51,517 bases of DNA, from contig CAMAWC010000019.1 in assembly GCA_945861875.1 (NCBI GenBank), positions 1 through 51,517 of the forward strand, written 5' to 3'. Of this stretch, positions 33,686-42,955 are shown in pieces; positions within the stretch are counted from its first letter, which is position 1, and the number at the start of each line of letters is the position of its first letter. The notes under the pieces were generated by a model, which did not search any database, was not told the DNA's origin, and saw only the letters and a program-made list of their open reading frames with translations. The stretch comes from Bordetella parapertussis. GTDB taxonomy: Bacteria; Pseudomonadota; Gammaproteobacteria; Burkholderiales; SG8-39. The translations under genes and the position numbers were made by a program.

Positions 33686-33715
33686 CGCGGATTTCCCGCG
33701 GTTGACACAGCCGCT

Positions 33716-34642
33716 TCAGGGCTTGCGCGGCACGTCGAAGAATTCCCACAGCATGAAGTCCTCCAATCCGGCACTGTCGGACGGGCGCGCCGACAGCGTT
33801 ATGGACTTGCGCAGCTTGGCCGAGTCCCAGGAGAATTCCGCCGGCTCATATTCACGAATGATGGCGATCATTTTGCGCACCACCGCGATGCGGATGTCGG
33901 GGTTGTTGCCCTTGCGCACTTCGATATGCTGCATGGTGTTGCGCTTGATGTCCTTGTTCCAGCCAAAGAACAGGAATTCGGCCGCATCATAGCCAATGCG
34001 TTCAATCTGGAACACCCCGCCGCTTTTGCTCGGGTCATAGCCAAATACCCTTGCCTGCGCCGGCGCAAGCCCCATGTTTTCGCGCTGGATGCGCAGACGC
34101 TTCGCCGTTTCGTCCTCCACCGCCTGCGGCTGCGGGTCGAAGTTTTGCGGCGCCGCCGCGGCAAGATTGGCGCGGGCGCGACGCCGCGCGTCGATGGCGG
34201 CGCTCATGTCCCCTTCTGCCGGCGCGCGCGAGGGGGTGGGGGCGGGCGCGGGCACCGGTGGTGCGATAAGCGCGGGGGTCGTCGGGGCAATGGATGATTG
34301 CGGCGCCGGGCGCTTGAGCGCCAGCACGGCGGGCGCTTTTGGCGCTGCGGGTGGTTTTGGCGCCGCCTTGCGCGGTACGGCGCGCTGGGCCTGGCGGGGC
34401 GGCGAGGGCGGTGTTGGCACAAGGGCGGGGGCGGGGGCGGGCGCCGGGCGGGCCGCCGGCATGAGCTGCACGGTAAGCCGCTTCTGCGCGTCTTCCTCAC
34501 CGCCTTTTTTGCGATCAAGCGGAGAGTGCCACTGCCACAATACGGCAATGTGGATGAGCAGGGAAACCACCACCGCAAACCACATGAGTTTGGTGGAAAG
34601 CGCGGCGGACGACCTGACCGGTTGTTCGATTGGGTCGTTCAT
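33716..34642 (-). CDS. TonB-like single-pass envelope protein with Pro/Ala-rich linker
   Basis: I prefer ATG 34642 (MNDPIEQPVRSS) over an upstream TTG at 34720, since it gives the usual short cytosolic tail before the membrane segment (~18-37, MWFAVVVSLLIHIAVLWQW). The 308-residue product then has a long Pro/Ala-rich linker (~55-150), like TonB. A C-terminal domain of ~140 residues follows, with GVFQIERIGYDAAEFLFFGW and MQHIEVRKGNNPDIRIAVVR. The C-terminal part does not look like classic TonB. Probably it spans the periplasm. It is convergent with the hydrolase gene and divergent from the PHP gene. Confidence 0.75.
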   Translation of the reverse strand: MNDPIEQPVRSSAALSTKLMWFAVVVSLLIHIAVLWQWHSPLDRKKGGEEDAQKRLTVQLMPAARPAPAPAPALVPTPPSPPRQAQRAVPRKAAPKPPAAPKAPAVLALKRPAPQSSIAPTTPALIAPPVPAPAPTPSRAPAEGDMSAAIDARRRARANLAAAAPQNFDPQPQAVEDETAKRLRIQRENMGLAPAQARVFGYDPSKSGGVFQIERIGYDAAEFLFFGWNKDIKRNTMQHIEVRKGNNPDIRIAVVRKMIAIIREYEPAEFSWDSAKLRKSITLSARPSDSAGLEDFMLWEFFDVPRKP

Positions 34643-34884
34643 CGGTTGCAAATAGGCAAAATTGCCGCGCGCTAGCCTGAGGCTGCGGAAATGCGACCGG
34701 AACAGCGCGTGCTGTGACAAGGCTCAAGGCCAATTTGATCGGCTGCGGTCATGCGTTTTTAAGGTCCTGCAGTGCGTTGATCAGGATGTGCGATTACCCG
34801 CACAGGGTTCAATTTTACCTGTCGTCGAGTCCGACGCTGTGAATTAGCTTGCAGCGGCAAGTCGGCGGGCGCTGCCCGCAGCGT

Positions 34885-34913
34885 CGGACATGGGGGAGGA
34901 AGAGAGTTATAAT
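34885..34913 (+). promoter_or_regulatory. Sigma70-type promoter of the PHP-yciO operon
   Basis: CGGACA (34885-34890), 17 bp, then a perfect TATAAT (34908-34913). Transcription would start near 34920, 18 nt before the TTG start at 34938, which supports that start over the longer frame beginning at 34890. Confidence 0.7.
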
Positions 34914-34937
34914 TGTCTGTATCTTCAGGAAAAAAGT

Positions 34938-35765
34938 TTGAATTTCGATCTTCATTGCCATTCCACCGTGTCCGATGGACTGCTTGCGCCGCGGGCGCTT
35001 GTCGCACGTGCCGCCGCCAACGGCGTCACCACGCTTTCGCTGACCGACCATGATGAATTAAGCGGCCTGCCCGAGGCGCGCAGCGCGGCCGCAGAACTGG
35101 GTGTGGCCTTTATTGATGGCGTGGAAATTTCCATCAGCTGGCGCGAGGTGACCATCCATATCCTTGGCTTGCGCCTCGACCCGGCCAACGAGGTGCTCAA
35201 ACTGGGGCTGGAGGCGACGCGCACCGGGCGCACCGCACGCGCAAAAAAAATGGCGGCGCAACTGGATGCAGCGGGGATTCGCGGCAGCCTTGAGGGCGCC
35301 ATGGCCTACGCCGGCAACCCGCACCTGATCAGCCGCACCCATTTCGCCCGTTTCCTGGTGGAAAACGGCTACGCCAAGGACGTCTCGGCGGTGTTTCGTA
35401 ATTTCCTGGTGAGCGGCAAGCCCGGCTATATCGAGCACGAATGGGCCAGCGTGGCCGATGCGGTGAACTGGATTCACGCCGCCGGCGGGCTTGCGGTGGT
35501 GGCCCACCCCGGACGCTACAAGCTCAAGCGGCCGGCGTTAAGGCAGTTCTTCAGCGAGTTTCGCGACCTGGGCGGCGAGGGCATAGAGGTGATTACCGGC
35601 AGCCATACCGCGCACCAGTACGGCGAGTTCGCCATCCTCGCGCGCGAGTATGGTTTTCTCGCCTCGCGCGGTTCGGATTTCCACGGCCCGGGCGAAAGCC
35701 ATGTTGAACTGGGCCGGCTGCCGCAGCTGCCCGATGACCTGAAACCGGTGTGGCACGACTGGTGA
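34938..35765 (+). CDS. PHP-domain phosphoesterase (RNase AM/YciV-like)
   Basis: The start is TTG 34938: AGGA lies 7 nt upstream and the product then begins (M)NFDLHCHST, exactly where relatives begin. The 275-residue protein has the PHP metal ligands: HCHS (~6-9), TDHDE (~35-39), GVEIS, PHLISRTHFA, VVAHPGRY and SDFHGPG. E. coli YciV/TrpH (RNase AM) is a 3',5'-nucleotide bisphosphate phosphatase and 5'-3' exoribonuclease that matures rRNA; by similarity and by its place next to yciO, this is the likely ortholog. It is cytosolic, metal-dependent, and the first gene of an operon. Confidence 0.9.
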   Translation: MNFDLHCHSTVSDGLLAPRALVARAAANGVTTLSLTDHDELSGLPEARSAAAELGVAFIDGVEISISWREVTIHILGLRLDPANEVLKLGLEATRTGRTARAKKMAAQLDAAGIRGSLEGAMAYAGNPHLISRTHFARFLVENGYAKDVSAVFRNFLVSGKPGYIEHEWASVADAVNWIHAAGGLAVVAHPGRYKLKRPALRQFFSEFRDLGGEGIEVITGSHTAHQYGEFAILAREYGFLASRGSDFHGPGESHVELGRLPQLPDDLKPVWHDW

Positions 35766-35848
35766 CTGTGGCCGTAACGCGGCGCTTGCGCCGCATGTCA
35801 CTTTTCACTCCTGCACTCCTTCACTTTTCACCGTCTCATGCGTCAGCC

Positions 35849-36475
35849 ATGGCCCAATTGCTCGAAGTCCATCCCACCCATCCGCAGCCGCGCCTGATCG
35901 CGCGCGCGGCGCAGATCGCCCGTGACGGCGGCGTGATCGCCTACCCGACCGATTCCTGTTATGCGCTGGGCTGCCATATCGGTGACAAGGACGCGATGCT
36001 CAGGCTGCGCGCCATCAGGGGATTTGAGGACACCCACCATCTCACGCTGATGTGCCGCGACCTGTCGGAAATTGCGCTCTACGCCAGGGTGGACAACAGC
36101 CAGTTCCGCCTGCTCAAGCGGCTGACACCGGGGAGCTACACTTTCATTCTCGAGGCCAGCCGCGAACTGCCGCGGCGCTTGCTGCATCCGAAGCGGCGCA
36201 CCATCGGATTGCGCGTTCCAGGCCACCCGGTGGCGCATGCGCTGCTCGAGCAAATGAACGAGCCGCTGCTCTCGACCACGCTGCTTGTCGCCGGGAACGC
36301 CATTGCGCTCAATGACGCGCACGAGATCCGCGAGCACCTGGAGCACAAAATTGAGGCGGTCCTCGACGGCGGATCCTGCGGCATCGAGCCCTCGACCGTA
36401 ATCGACCTGACCGGGGAAGTGCCGCGGCTGGTTCGCCGCGGCAAGGGGCCGATTGAGTCGCTCGGTTTGGACTAA
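35849..36475 (+). CDS. yciO: YciO, YrdC/Sua5-family protein
   Basis: The start is ATG 35849 (MAQLLEVHP), where E. coli YciO begins; the frame is open further upstream without support. The 208 residues keep family blocks GGVIAYPTDSCYALGCHIGD, LTLMCRDLSE, PGSYTFILEA, RRLLHPKRRTIGLRVPGHP and STVIDLT. The fold binds RNA and nucleotide, as in YrdC, which makes threonylcarbamoyl-AMP for tRNA t6A. YciO is a paralog whose precise activity is less certain. The order PHP phosphoesterase-yciO matches E. coli, which supports both calls. Confidence 0.9.
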   Translation: MAQLLEVHPTHPQPRLIARAAQIARDGGVIAYPTDSCYALGCHIGDKDAMLRLRAIRGFEDTHHLTLMCRDLSEIALYARVDNSQFRLLKRLTPGSYTFILEASRELPRRLLHPKRRTIGLRVPGHPVAHALLEQMNEPLLSTTLLVAGNAIALNDAHEIREHLEHKIEAVLDGGSCGIEPSTVIDLTGEVPRLVRRGKGPIESLGLD

Positions 36476-36510
36476 ACAGGTAAAATCGCGGTTTCGCCTT
36501 TCTCTCCAGC

Positions 36511-37176
36511 ATGGAATTCAATCAAATAGTCCAGACAGTCGCGATTTACGCGTTACCGGTCATTTCCGCCATCACTCTGCATGAAGCCGCGCACGGTTAC
36601 GTTGCACGGCACTTCGGTGACACCACGGCCGAGCGAGAGGGGCGCATCAGTCTCAACCCTATCCGCCACATCGACCTCGTCGGCACCATCATTGTCCCGC
36701 TGGCCATACTGCTGACCAGCAAGTTGTTTGGCGGTGCCGGCATGCTGTTTGGCTGGGCGAAGCCTGTACCGGTCAATTTTGGCAACCTGCGCCAGCCCAA
36801 GCGCGACATGCTTTGGGTCGCCGCAGCCGGACCTTTTTCCAATCTGGTCATGGCACTGGGCTGGGCCGGCCTGCTCAAAGGCTCGACGCTGATGGCGTTC
36901 AACAATTTTTCCCAGCCGATGGAACTGATGGCGGTGGCCGGGATAACTGTCAACGTTGTGCTGATGGTGCTCAACCTGCTGCCCATCCTGCCCCTTGACG
37001 GCGGTCGCATTGCCGTCAGCCTGCTGCCCAACCGCATGGCGTATGCCTACTCGCGGCTCGAGCCCTACGGTTTCCCCATCCTGCTGGTGCTGTTGTTTAC
37101 CAATATGCTCAGCGTCATCCTCAATCCGATGGTACTGGCTTCGATCGGCTTGATCGAAACCATTTTTCAGCTTTAA
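36511..37176 (+). CDS. Site-2 protease (M50) family membrane metalloprotease
   Basis: This 221-residue membrane protein has the zinc motif HEAAH (24-28) in ITLHEAAHGYVARHFGD and the second motif LPLDGGR with Asp163. Four or five membrane helices are visible (e.g. IIVPLAILLTSKLFGGAGML). It lacks PDZ domains, so it belongs to the small YwhC-like group rather than RseP. By family knowledge it cleaves substrates within the membrane; none is known here. It stands 35 bp after yciO and 18 bp before trpS, in a conserved betaproteobacterial gene order. Confidence 0.92.
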   Translation: MEFNQIVQTVAIYALPVISAITLHEAAHGYVARHFGDTTAEREGRISLNPIRHIDLVGTIIVPLAILLTSKLFGGAGMLFGWAKPVPVNFGNLRQPKRDMLWVAAAGPFSNLVMALGWAGLLKGSTLMAFNNFSQPMELMAVAGITVNVVLMVLNLLPILPLDGGRIAVSLLPNRMAYAYSRLEPYGFPILLVLLFTNMLSVILNPMVLASIGLIETIFQL

Positions 37177-37194
37177 GCGGAAGAGACCATAACC

Positions 37195-38397
37195 ATGTAC
37201 GCAGAACGGGTCGTCTCCGGCATGCGCCCGACAGGTGCGCTGCACCTGGGGCATTACCACGGCGCGCTGAAAAACTGGGTGCGCCTGCAAAGCGAGCATC
37301 CGTGCTACTTCTTTGTCGCCGACTGGCATGCGCTGACCACCCACTACGAGGACTCCGGTTCCATCGAGTCAAGCGTGTGGGAGATGGTCATCGACTGGCT
37401 CGCCGCCGGCGTCGACCCGGCGCAGGCGACCTTGTTCATCCAGTCGCGCGTGCCCGAACATGCCGAGTTGCACACCCTGCTGTCGATGATCACGCCGCTC
37501 GGCTGGCTGGAGCGCGTCCCCACCTACAAGGACCAGCAGGAAAAACTCGCCGACCGCGACCTGGCGACCTACGGTTTCCTCGGTTACCCGCTGCTGCAGG
37601 CCGCCGATGTGCTGATCTACCGCGCCAGCTTTGTTCCTGTGGGCGAAGACCAGGTGCCGCATATCGAGTTCATGCGCGAAATGGCGCGCCGTTTCAACCA
37701 CGTTTATGGCAAGGAGCCGGGCTTCGAGGAAAAGGCGCTTGCCGCGGCAAAGAAAATGGGCAGCAAGAAGGCCAAGCTCTACCTGCAGTTGCGCACCCGT
37801 TACCAGGAGCAGGGCGAGGCCGAGGCACTCGAATCGGCCAAGGCCGTGCTCGACGGGCAGCAAAACCTGTCGGTGGGGGACAGGGAGCGCCTGTTCGGTT
37901 ATCTCGAGGGCGGCGGCCGCATGATCCTGGTGGAACCGGACGTCCTGCTCACCGAGGCCTCGCGCCTGCCCGGCTTGGATGGCCAGAAAATGTCCAAGTC
38001 CTACAACAACGCCATCGCGCTGCGCGAAGATCCCGAGAGCGTGCAGAAAAAAATCCGCACCATGCCGACCGATCCGGCACGGGTCAAGCGCACCGACAGC
38101 GGAACGCCGGAGAAATGCCCGGTATGGCAGTTTCACCTGGTGTATTCGGACGCAAACACCCAGGACTGGGTGCGAAAAGGCTGCACCAGCGCCGGCATCG
38201 GCTGCCTCGAATGCAAGCAGCCGGTGATCGACAAGGTGCTGGCCGAGCAGGGGCCGATGCACGAGCGCGCGCAGCGTTATCTTGACGACCCGACGCTGGT
38301 GCGCAACATCGTCGCCGACGGCTGTGAAAAGGCGCGCAAGCTGGCGACCGAAACAATGCGCGAGGTGCGCGAGGTGATGGGGCTCAACTACTCATGA
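37195..38397 (+). CDS. trpS: Tryptophan--tRNA ligase
   Basis: This 400-residue class I synthetase has the HIGH-like HLGH (17-20) in PTGALHLGHYHG and KMSKS (265-269) in DGQKMSKSYNN. The central AAs include FLGYPLLQAADVLIY and GEDQVPHIEFMREMARRFN. It is ~65 residues longer than E. coli TrpS, with extra sequence around residues 180-245 (e.g. AKLYLQLRTRYQEQGEAEAL), as is usual in betaproteobacteria. It charges tRNA-Trp in the cytosol. The stop overlaps the start of scpA (ATGA). Confidence 0.95.
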   Translation: MYAERVVSGMRPTGALHLGHYHGALKNWVRLQSEHPCYFFVADWHALTTHYEDSGSIESSVWEMVIDWLAAGVDPAQATLFIQSRVPEHAELHTLLSMITPLGWLERVPTYKDQQEKLADRDLATYGFLGYPLLQAADVLIYRASFVPVGEDQVPHIEFMREMARRFNHVYGKEPGFEEKALAAAKKMGSKKAKLYLQLRTRYQEQGEAEALESAKAVLDGQQNLSVGDRERLFGYLEGGGRMILVEPDVLLTEASRLPGLDGQKMSKSYNNAIALREDPESVQKKIRTMPTDPARVKRTDSGTPEKCPVWQFHLVYSDANTQDWVRKGCTSAGIGCLECKQPVIDKVLAEQGPMHERAQRYLDDPTLVRNIVADGCEKARKLATETMREVREVMGLNYS

Positions 38398-39233
38398 GCG
38401 AAGCCGAACAACCGGTGCAGGCGAGCATTGCCACGCCGCAGGCGGCGGCGCATGCGATCAGGGTGCGCGGCGAACTGATGACCGATTTGCCGGCGGACCT
38501 GTACATACCGCCGGACGCACTGGAGGTTTTTTTCGAAACCTTCGAGGGGCCGCTCGACCTGCTGCTCTACCTGATACGCAAGGCCAACGTCGACATCCTC
38601 GATATTCCGATGGCGCGCCTGACCGAGCAGTACCTGGTCTATGTCGAGGCGATGCGCCACAAGAATCTCGAGCTCGCCGCCGACTACCTGGTGATGGCGG
38701 CAATCCTCATCGAAATCAAGTCGCGGATGCTGCTGCCGCGGCCAAAGGCGGTGGCGGGGGATGACGACCTTGACCCGCGTGCGGAGCTGGTCCGCCGCCT
38801 GCTCGAATACGAGCAGATGAAACAGGCGGCACAGCGCATCGATGCGCTGCCGCAACTGGGCCGCGATTTTTATTCGGTCGAAATCTGGATAGAACAGACC
38901 CTGACGCAACGCCTGCCGCAGGTGAATGCGGCCGACCTCGAAAACGCCTGGCGTGCGCTGTTGCGCCAGGCCCGCGTGTTAAGGCACCACAAGGTGACGC
39001 GCGACCAGTTGTCGGTCCGCGAGCACATGACGCTGATCATGCGACGTTTGGTGCCTGGAAAATTCGTCGAGTTCGAGGACTTGTTCGACGTCAGCCGCGG
39101 CGTGCCGGTGCTGGTGGTGAATTTCCTGGCGGTACTCGAACTCACGCGCGAGACCCTGATTGAAGTGGCGCAATCCGAACCCTTTGCCCCGATATATGTG
39201 AAGCTGCGCCAGCAGTCGATCCACGCCGAGTAG
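38394..39233 (+). CDS. scpA: Segregation and condensation protein A
   Basis: The 279-residue kleisin has the N-terminal SMC-head-binding motif [20 protein letters not shown] (~44-63), then [20 protein letters not shown] and [20 protein letters not shown]. The C-terminal winged helix follows ([17 protein letters not shown]). Together with ScpB and Smc it forms the chromosome-condensing complex. It overlaps trpS by 4 bp and is followed after 43 bp by scpB. Confidence 0.93.
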   Translation: MSEAEQPVQASIATPQAAAHAIRVRGELMTDLPADLYIPPDALEVFFETFEGPLDLLLYLIRKANVDILDIPMARLTEQYLVYVEAMRHKNLELAADYLVMAAILIEIKSRMLLPRPKAVAGDDDLDPRAELVRRLLEYEQMKQAAQRIDALPQLGRDFYSVEIWIEQTLTQRLPQVNAADLENAWRALLRQARVLRHHKVTRDQLSVREHMTLIMRRLVPGKFVEFEDLFDVSRGVPVLVVNFLAVLELTRETLIEVAQSEPFAPIYVKLRQQSIHAE

Positions 39234-39276
39234 TGCTCGGATTGTCCCTGAAACTACACTTACTGTTTCCATCATC

Positions 39277-39975
<699 letters not shown>

Positions 39976-40746
39976 AGCGGGCGGCCCGCCCAAGCTGCAA
40001 AAAGCCCTGGCGCAGTCAGGGCTCGGATCGCGCCGCGACATGGAAGCGCTTATCGCAGCGGGGCTGGTGACGGTTAACGGCGAGGTCGCCCTCACCGGTC
40101 AGCGCGTGGCGCCAGCCGATCGCATACAAGTGCGCGGCCGGCCGGTGCGCTTGACGTTTGATGACGTCAAGACGCGCGTGCTGATTTACCACAAGCCGCC
40201 CGGTGAAATCGTCAGCCGCGCCGACCCCGAGGGCAGGGCCAGCGTTTTCGACCATTTGCCACCGATCAAGGGCGGGCGCTGGATCGCCGTCGGCAGGCTT
40301 GATTTCAATACCAGCGGCCTCTTGCTGTTCACCAATTCGGGAACGCTTGCCGAGAGGCTGATGCACCCGCGCAATGAAGTCGAGCGCGAATATGCGGTGC
40401 GCGTCACCGGCGAATTGACGGCGGAGCAGCGCCGGCAGCTGGTGCTGAGCGTGGAACTCGAGGACGGCCCGGCGCGCTTTGACAGCATAGAGACCGGCGG
40501 TGGCAGCGGGACCAACCGCTGGTACCGCGTGGTGCTGCACGAGGGGCGAAACCGCGAAGTGCGGCGCATATTCGAATCGCTGGGCCTTACCGTCAGCCGC
40601 CTGATGCGGGTGCGCTACGGCGCGATCTCGCTGCCGCCGCAGTTGCGCCAGGGCAAGCTGCGCGACCTTCGCCCGGAAGAAATCGCCGAGTTGGAGGCCG
40701 CAGCGGCGACCAAGCCGCCCAAGACCGCCTGAGCAGCCGGGGAAAG

Positions 40747-40764
40747 GGCGGCGTTTGCGCCGCC
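40747..40764 (+). terminator. GC hairpin after rluB
   Basis: GGCGGCG-TTTG-CGCCGCC is a perfect 7-bp stem 15 bp after the rluB stop. Only a weak T-run follows (near 40781), so it may slow or protect the transcript end rather than act as a strong terminator. Confidence 0.4.
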
Positions 40765-40768
40765 GACA

Positions 40769-40797
40769 TTGTCTGGGAACTATTTTTTTGCTACAAT
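40769..40797 (+). promoter_or_regulatory. Promoter of the rimP-nusA-infB operon
   Basis: TTGTCT (40769-40774), 17 bp, then TACAAT (40792-40797); start of transcription would be near 40804, about 50 nt before the rimP ATG. Confidence 0.7.
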
Positions 40798-40815
40798 ATG
40801 AAGGCTTTAGATATC

Positions 40816-40837
40816 AGGGCTGGTCGGCCCTTTTTTT
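40816..40837 (+). terminator. Terminator-like attenuator in the rimP leader
   Basis: AGGGC-TGGTCG-GCCCT followed by seven T sits between the predicted promoter and the rimP start (ATG 40854). It has the form of an intrinsic terminator, which makes premature termination a plausible control point for the operon that includes nusA. Confidence 0.6.
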
Positions 40838-40853
40838 ATTTGTGGCGAGAGAA

Positions 40854-41312
40854 ATGAACGCTTTGGTGAATCTGCTGGAAACGACCCTGGCCGGCATGGG
40901 TTACGAGCTGGTCGATTTGGAGCAGTCCAACCGGGGGAAAATGCTGCAGGTTTTCATCGACTTGCCGTATAACGCCGGTGCGCCGGCGCGAAATATCACG
41001 GTTGATGACTGCCAGGCGGTCAGCAACCAGTTGACGCGGCTGTTTGCCGTTGAGGGGGTTGATTACGACCGGCTCGAGATCTCTTCGCCGGGGATGGACA
41101 GGGTATTGAGGAAGCAGTCGGATTTTGAACGCTTTGCCGGTGAACAGGCCAGCGTGAAGATGCGCCTGGCGGTGGACGGGCGCAAGAAATTTATCGGCGT
41201 CATCCGCGGTGCTGGCGACGGACGGATTGAATTGGAAATAGAGGGCGGCAGCGTAAGCCTTGAGCTTGCAAATCTTGACAAGGCGAGACTGGTGCCGAAA
41301 ATTGAATTTTGA
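40854..41312 (+). CDS. rimP: Ribosome maturation factor RimP
   Basis: The start is ATG 40854 (MNALVNLLETTLAGMGYELV), after GAGAGAA; the longer frame from 40755 would begin upstream of the predicted promoter. The 152-residue product keeps family blocks LVDLEQSNRGKMLQVFID, ITVDDCQAVSNQLTRLF and LEISSPGMDRVLRKQSDFER. RimP assists 30S subunit assembly. It is the first gene of the rimP-nusA-infB-rbfA-truB set, as in E. coli. Confidence 0.93.
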   Translation: MNALVNLLETTLAGMGYELVDLEQSNRGKMLQVFIDLPYNAGAPARNITVDDCQAVSNQLTRLFAVEGVDYDRLEISSPGMDRVLRKQSDFERFAGEQASVKMRLAVDGRKKFIGVIRGAGDGRIELEIEGGSVSLELANLDKARLVPKIEF

Positions 41313-41420
41313 TGTCGGGAAAGACTGGATAAGTACGCGATTTGGGCCGCGCCGCGCAAGCAGTGCGGCGTGCAACATGCTGGTTCAAGGGCGTATGCCC
41401 GTTACGTTTGAGGCAATGCA

Positions 41421-41447
41421 TCCGGTGTTTTTTCACCGGAGCTTTTT
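41421..41447 (+). terminator. Hairpin plus T-run between rimP and nusA
   Basis: TCCGGTG-TTTTTT-CACCGGA followed by GCTTTTT, 22 bp before the nusA ATG. It could give partial termination or an RNA-processing site inside the operon; the gap (156 bp) is unusually large for this gene set. Confidence 0.4.
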
Positions 41448-41468
41448 ACAGATGTTGGAGGTAGTGAA

Positions 41469-42953
41469 ATGAGCCGCGAAATACTGCTCTTGGTCGACGC
41501 CTTGGCGCGTGAAAAGAACGTGCACAAGGAAGTGGTGTTTGGCGCCCTTGAGAGCGCCATTGCTTCGGCAACGAAAAAACGCTTCCCTGAAGAGGTCGAA
41601 GTGCGCGTTGCCATAGACCGTGAAACCGGTGATTTCGAATCATTCCGGCGCTGGCAGGTGGTGCCCGACGAGGCGATTGAATTCCCTCCGCACCAGATCG
41701 GGCTGACCGAGGCGGTCAAGCAATACGGTGATGTCACCATCGAGGACTATATCGAGGAGCAGCTCGAGCCGATCGAGTTCGGCCGCATCGGCGCCCAGGC
41801 TGCAAAGCAGACCATCCTGCAAAAAATCCGCGATGCCGAGCGTGAGCAGGTGCTGCAGGATTTTCTTGCGCGCAACGAAAAGCTGGTATCGGGCACGATC
41901 AAGCGCATGGAGCGCGGCAATGCCATTATCGAAGCGGGCCGTGTCGAGGCCATCCTGCCGCGCGACCAGATGATCCCGAAGGAAAACCTGCGCGTCGGCG
42001 ACCGCACGCGCGCCGTGCTGATGAAGATCGACCGCAGCATCCGCGGGCCGCAGCTGGTGCTCTCGCGCACCTCGCCTGAATTCATCATCGAGATGTTCCG
42101 GCTCGAAGTGCCGGAGATAGAGCAGGGCCTGCTCGAGATCAAGTCGGCCGCCCGTGACGTTGGCGTGCGCGCCAAGATCGCCGTGCACAGCAACGACAAG
42201 CGCATCGACCCCATCGGCACCTGCGTCGGCATGCGCGGCATGCGCGTGCAGGCGGTGACCCAGGAGCTGGCCGGCGAGCGCGTCGACATCGTGTTGTGGA
42301 ACGCCGATCCGGCGCAATTTGTCATCGGCGCCCTGGCGCCGGCGGAAGTGTCGTCCATCCTGGTCGACGAGGACAAGCACGCGATGGACGTGGTGGTGGA
42401 CGACGAAAACCTCGCCATCGCCATCGGCCGCAGCGGACAGAACGTCCGGCTTGCCTCCGAACTCACCGGTTGGACCATCAACCTCATGACCGAGGCCGAA
42501 TCGCAGGAGAAGAACAAGGCTGAAAGCGAAGTCACGCGCACGCTGTTCATGCAAAAGCTCGACGTCGACGAGGAAATGGCCGACATCCTGATCCAGGAGG
42601 GCTTTGCCACACTCGAGGAAGTCGCTTACGTGCCGATCACCGAGATGATGGAAATCGAGTCCTTCGACGAAGCCACGGTGAATGAGTTGCGCAACCGCGC
42701 ACGCGACGCCCTGCTTGTGCAGGCGATAGCAAAGGAAGAGCAGGTCGAAGGCATGGAGCAGGACCTGCTTAATCTTGAGGGCATGGACAAGGAGCTTGCG
42801 GCGACGCTGGCCCTCAACAAGGTAAGGACGCGCGATGACCTCGCCGACCTTGCTGTGGACGAGCTGTCCGAAATGACCGGAATGGATGAGGAGCGCGCCA
42901 AGGACCTGATCATGAAGGCACGTGCGCACTGGTTCGCCGAGGAGCAGAAATAA
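41469..42953 (+). CDS. nusA: Transcription termination/antitermination protein NusA
   Basis: The 494-residue protein has the N-terminal RNA-polymerase-binding domain (~1-130), an S1 domain (~135-200, [20 protein letters not shown]), two KH domains (~205-345, with [18 protein letters not shown] and [19 protein letters not shown]) and two C-terminal acidic repeats (~360-420 and ~430-494). The two acidic repeats are typical of proteobacteria and bind the RNAP alpha subunit or lambda N-like factors. It controls pausing, termination and rRNA antitermination. GGAGG stands 7 nt before the ATG. infB follows after 2 bp. Confidence 0.96.
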   Translation: MSREILLLVDALAREKNVHKEVVFGALESAIASATKKRFPEEVEVRVAIDRETGDFESFRRWQVVPDEAIEFPPHQIGLTEAVKQYGDVTIEDYIEEQLEPIEFGRIGAQAAKQTILQKIRDAEREQVLQDFLARNEKLVSGTIKRMERGNAIIEAGRVEAILPRDQMIPKENLRVGDRTRAVLMKIDRSIRGPQLVLSRTSPEFIIEMFRLEVPEIEQGLLEIKSAARDVGVRAKIAVHSNDKRIDPIGTCVGMRGMRVQAVTQELAGERVDIVLWNADPAQFVIGALAPAEVSSILVDEDKHAMDVVVDDENLAIAIGRSGQNVRLASELTGWTINLMTEAESQEKNKAESEVTRTLFMQKLDVDEEMADILIQEGFATLEEVAYVPITEMMEIESFDEATVNELRNRARDALLVQAIAKEEQVEGMEQDLLNLEGMDKELAATLALNKVRTRDDLADLAVDELSEMTGMDEERAKDLIMKARAHWFAEEQK

Positions 42954-42955
42954 TC

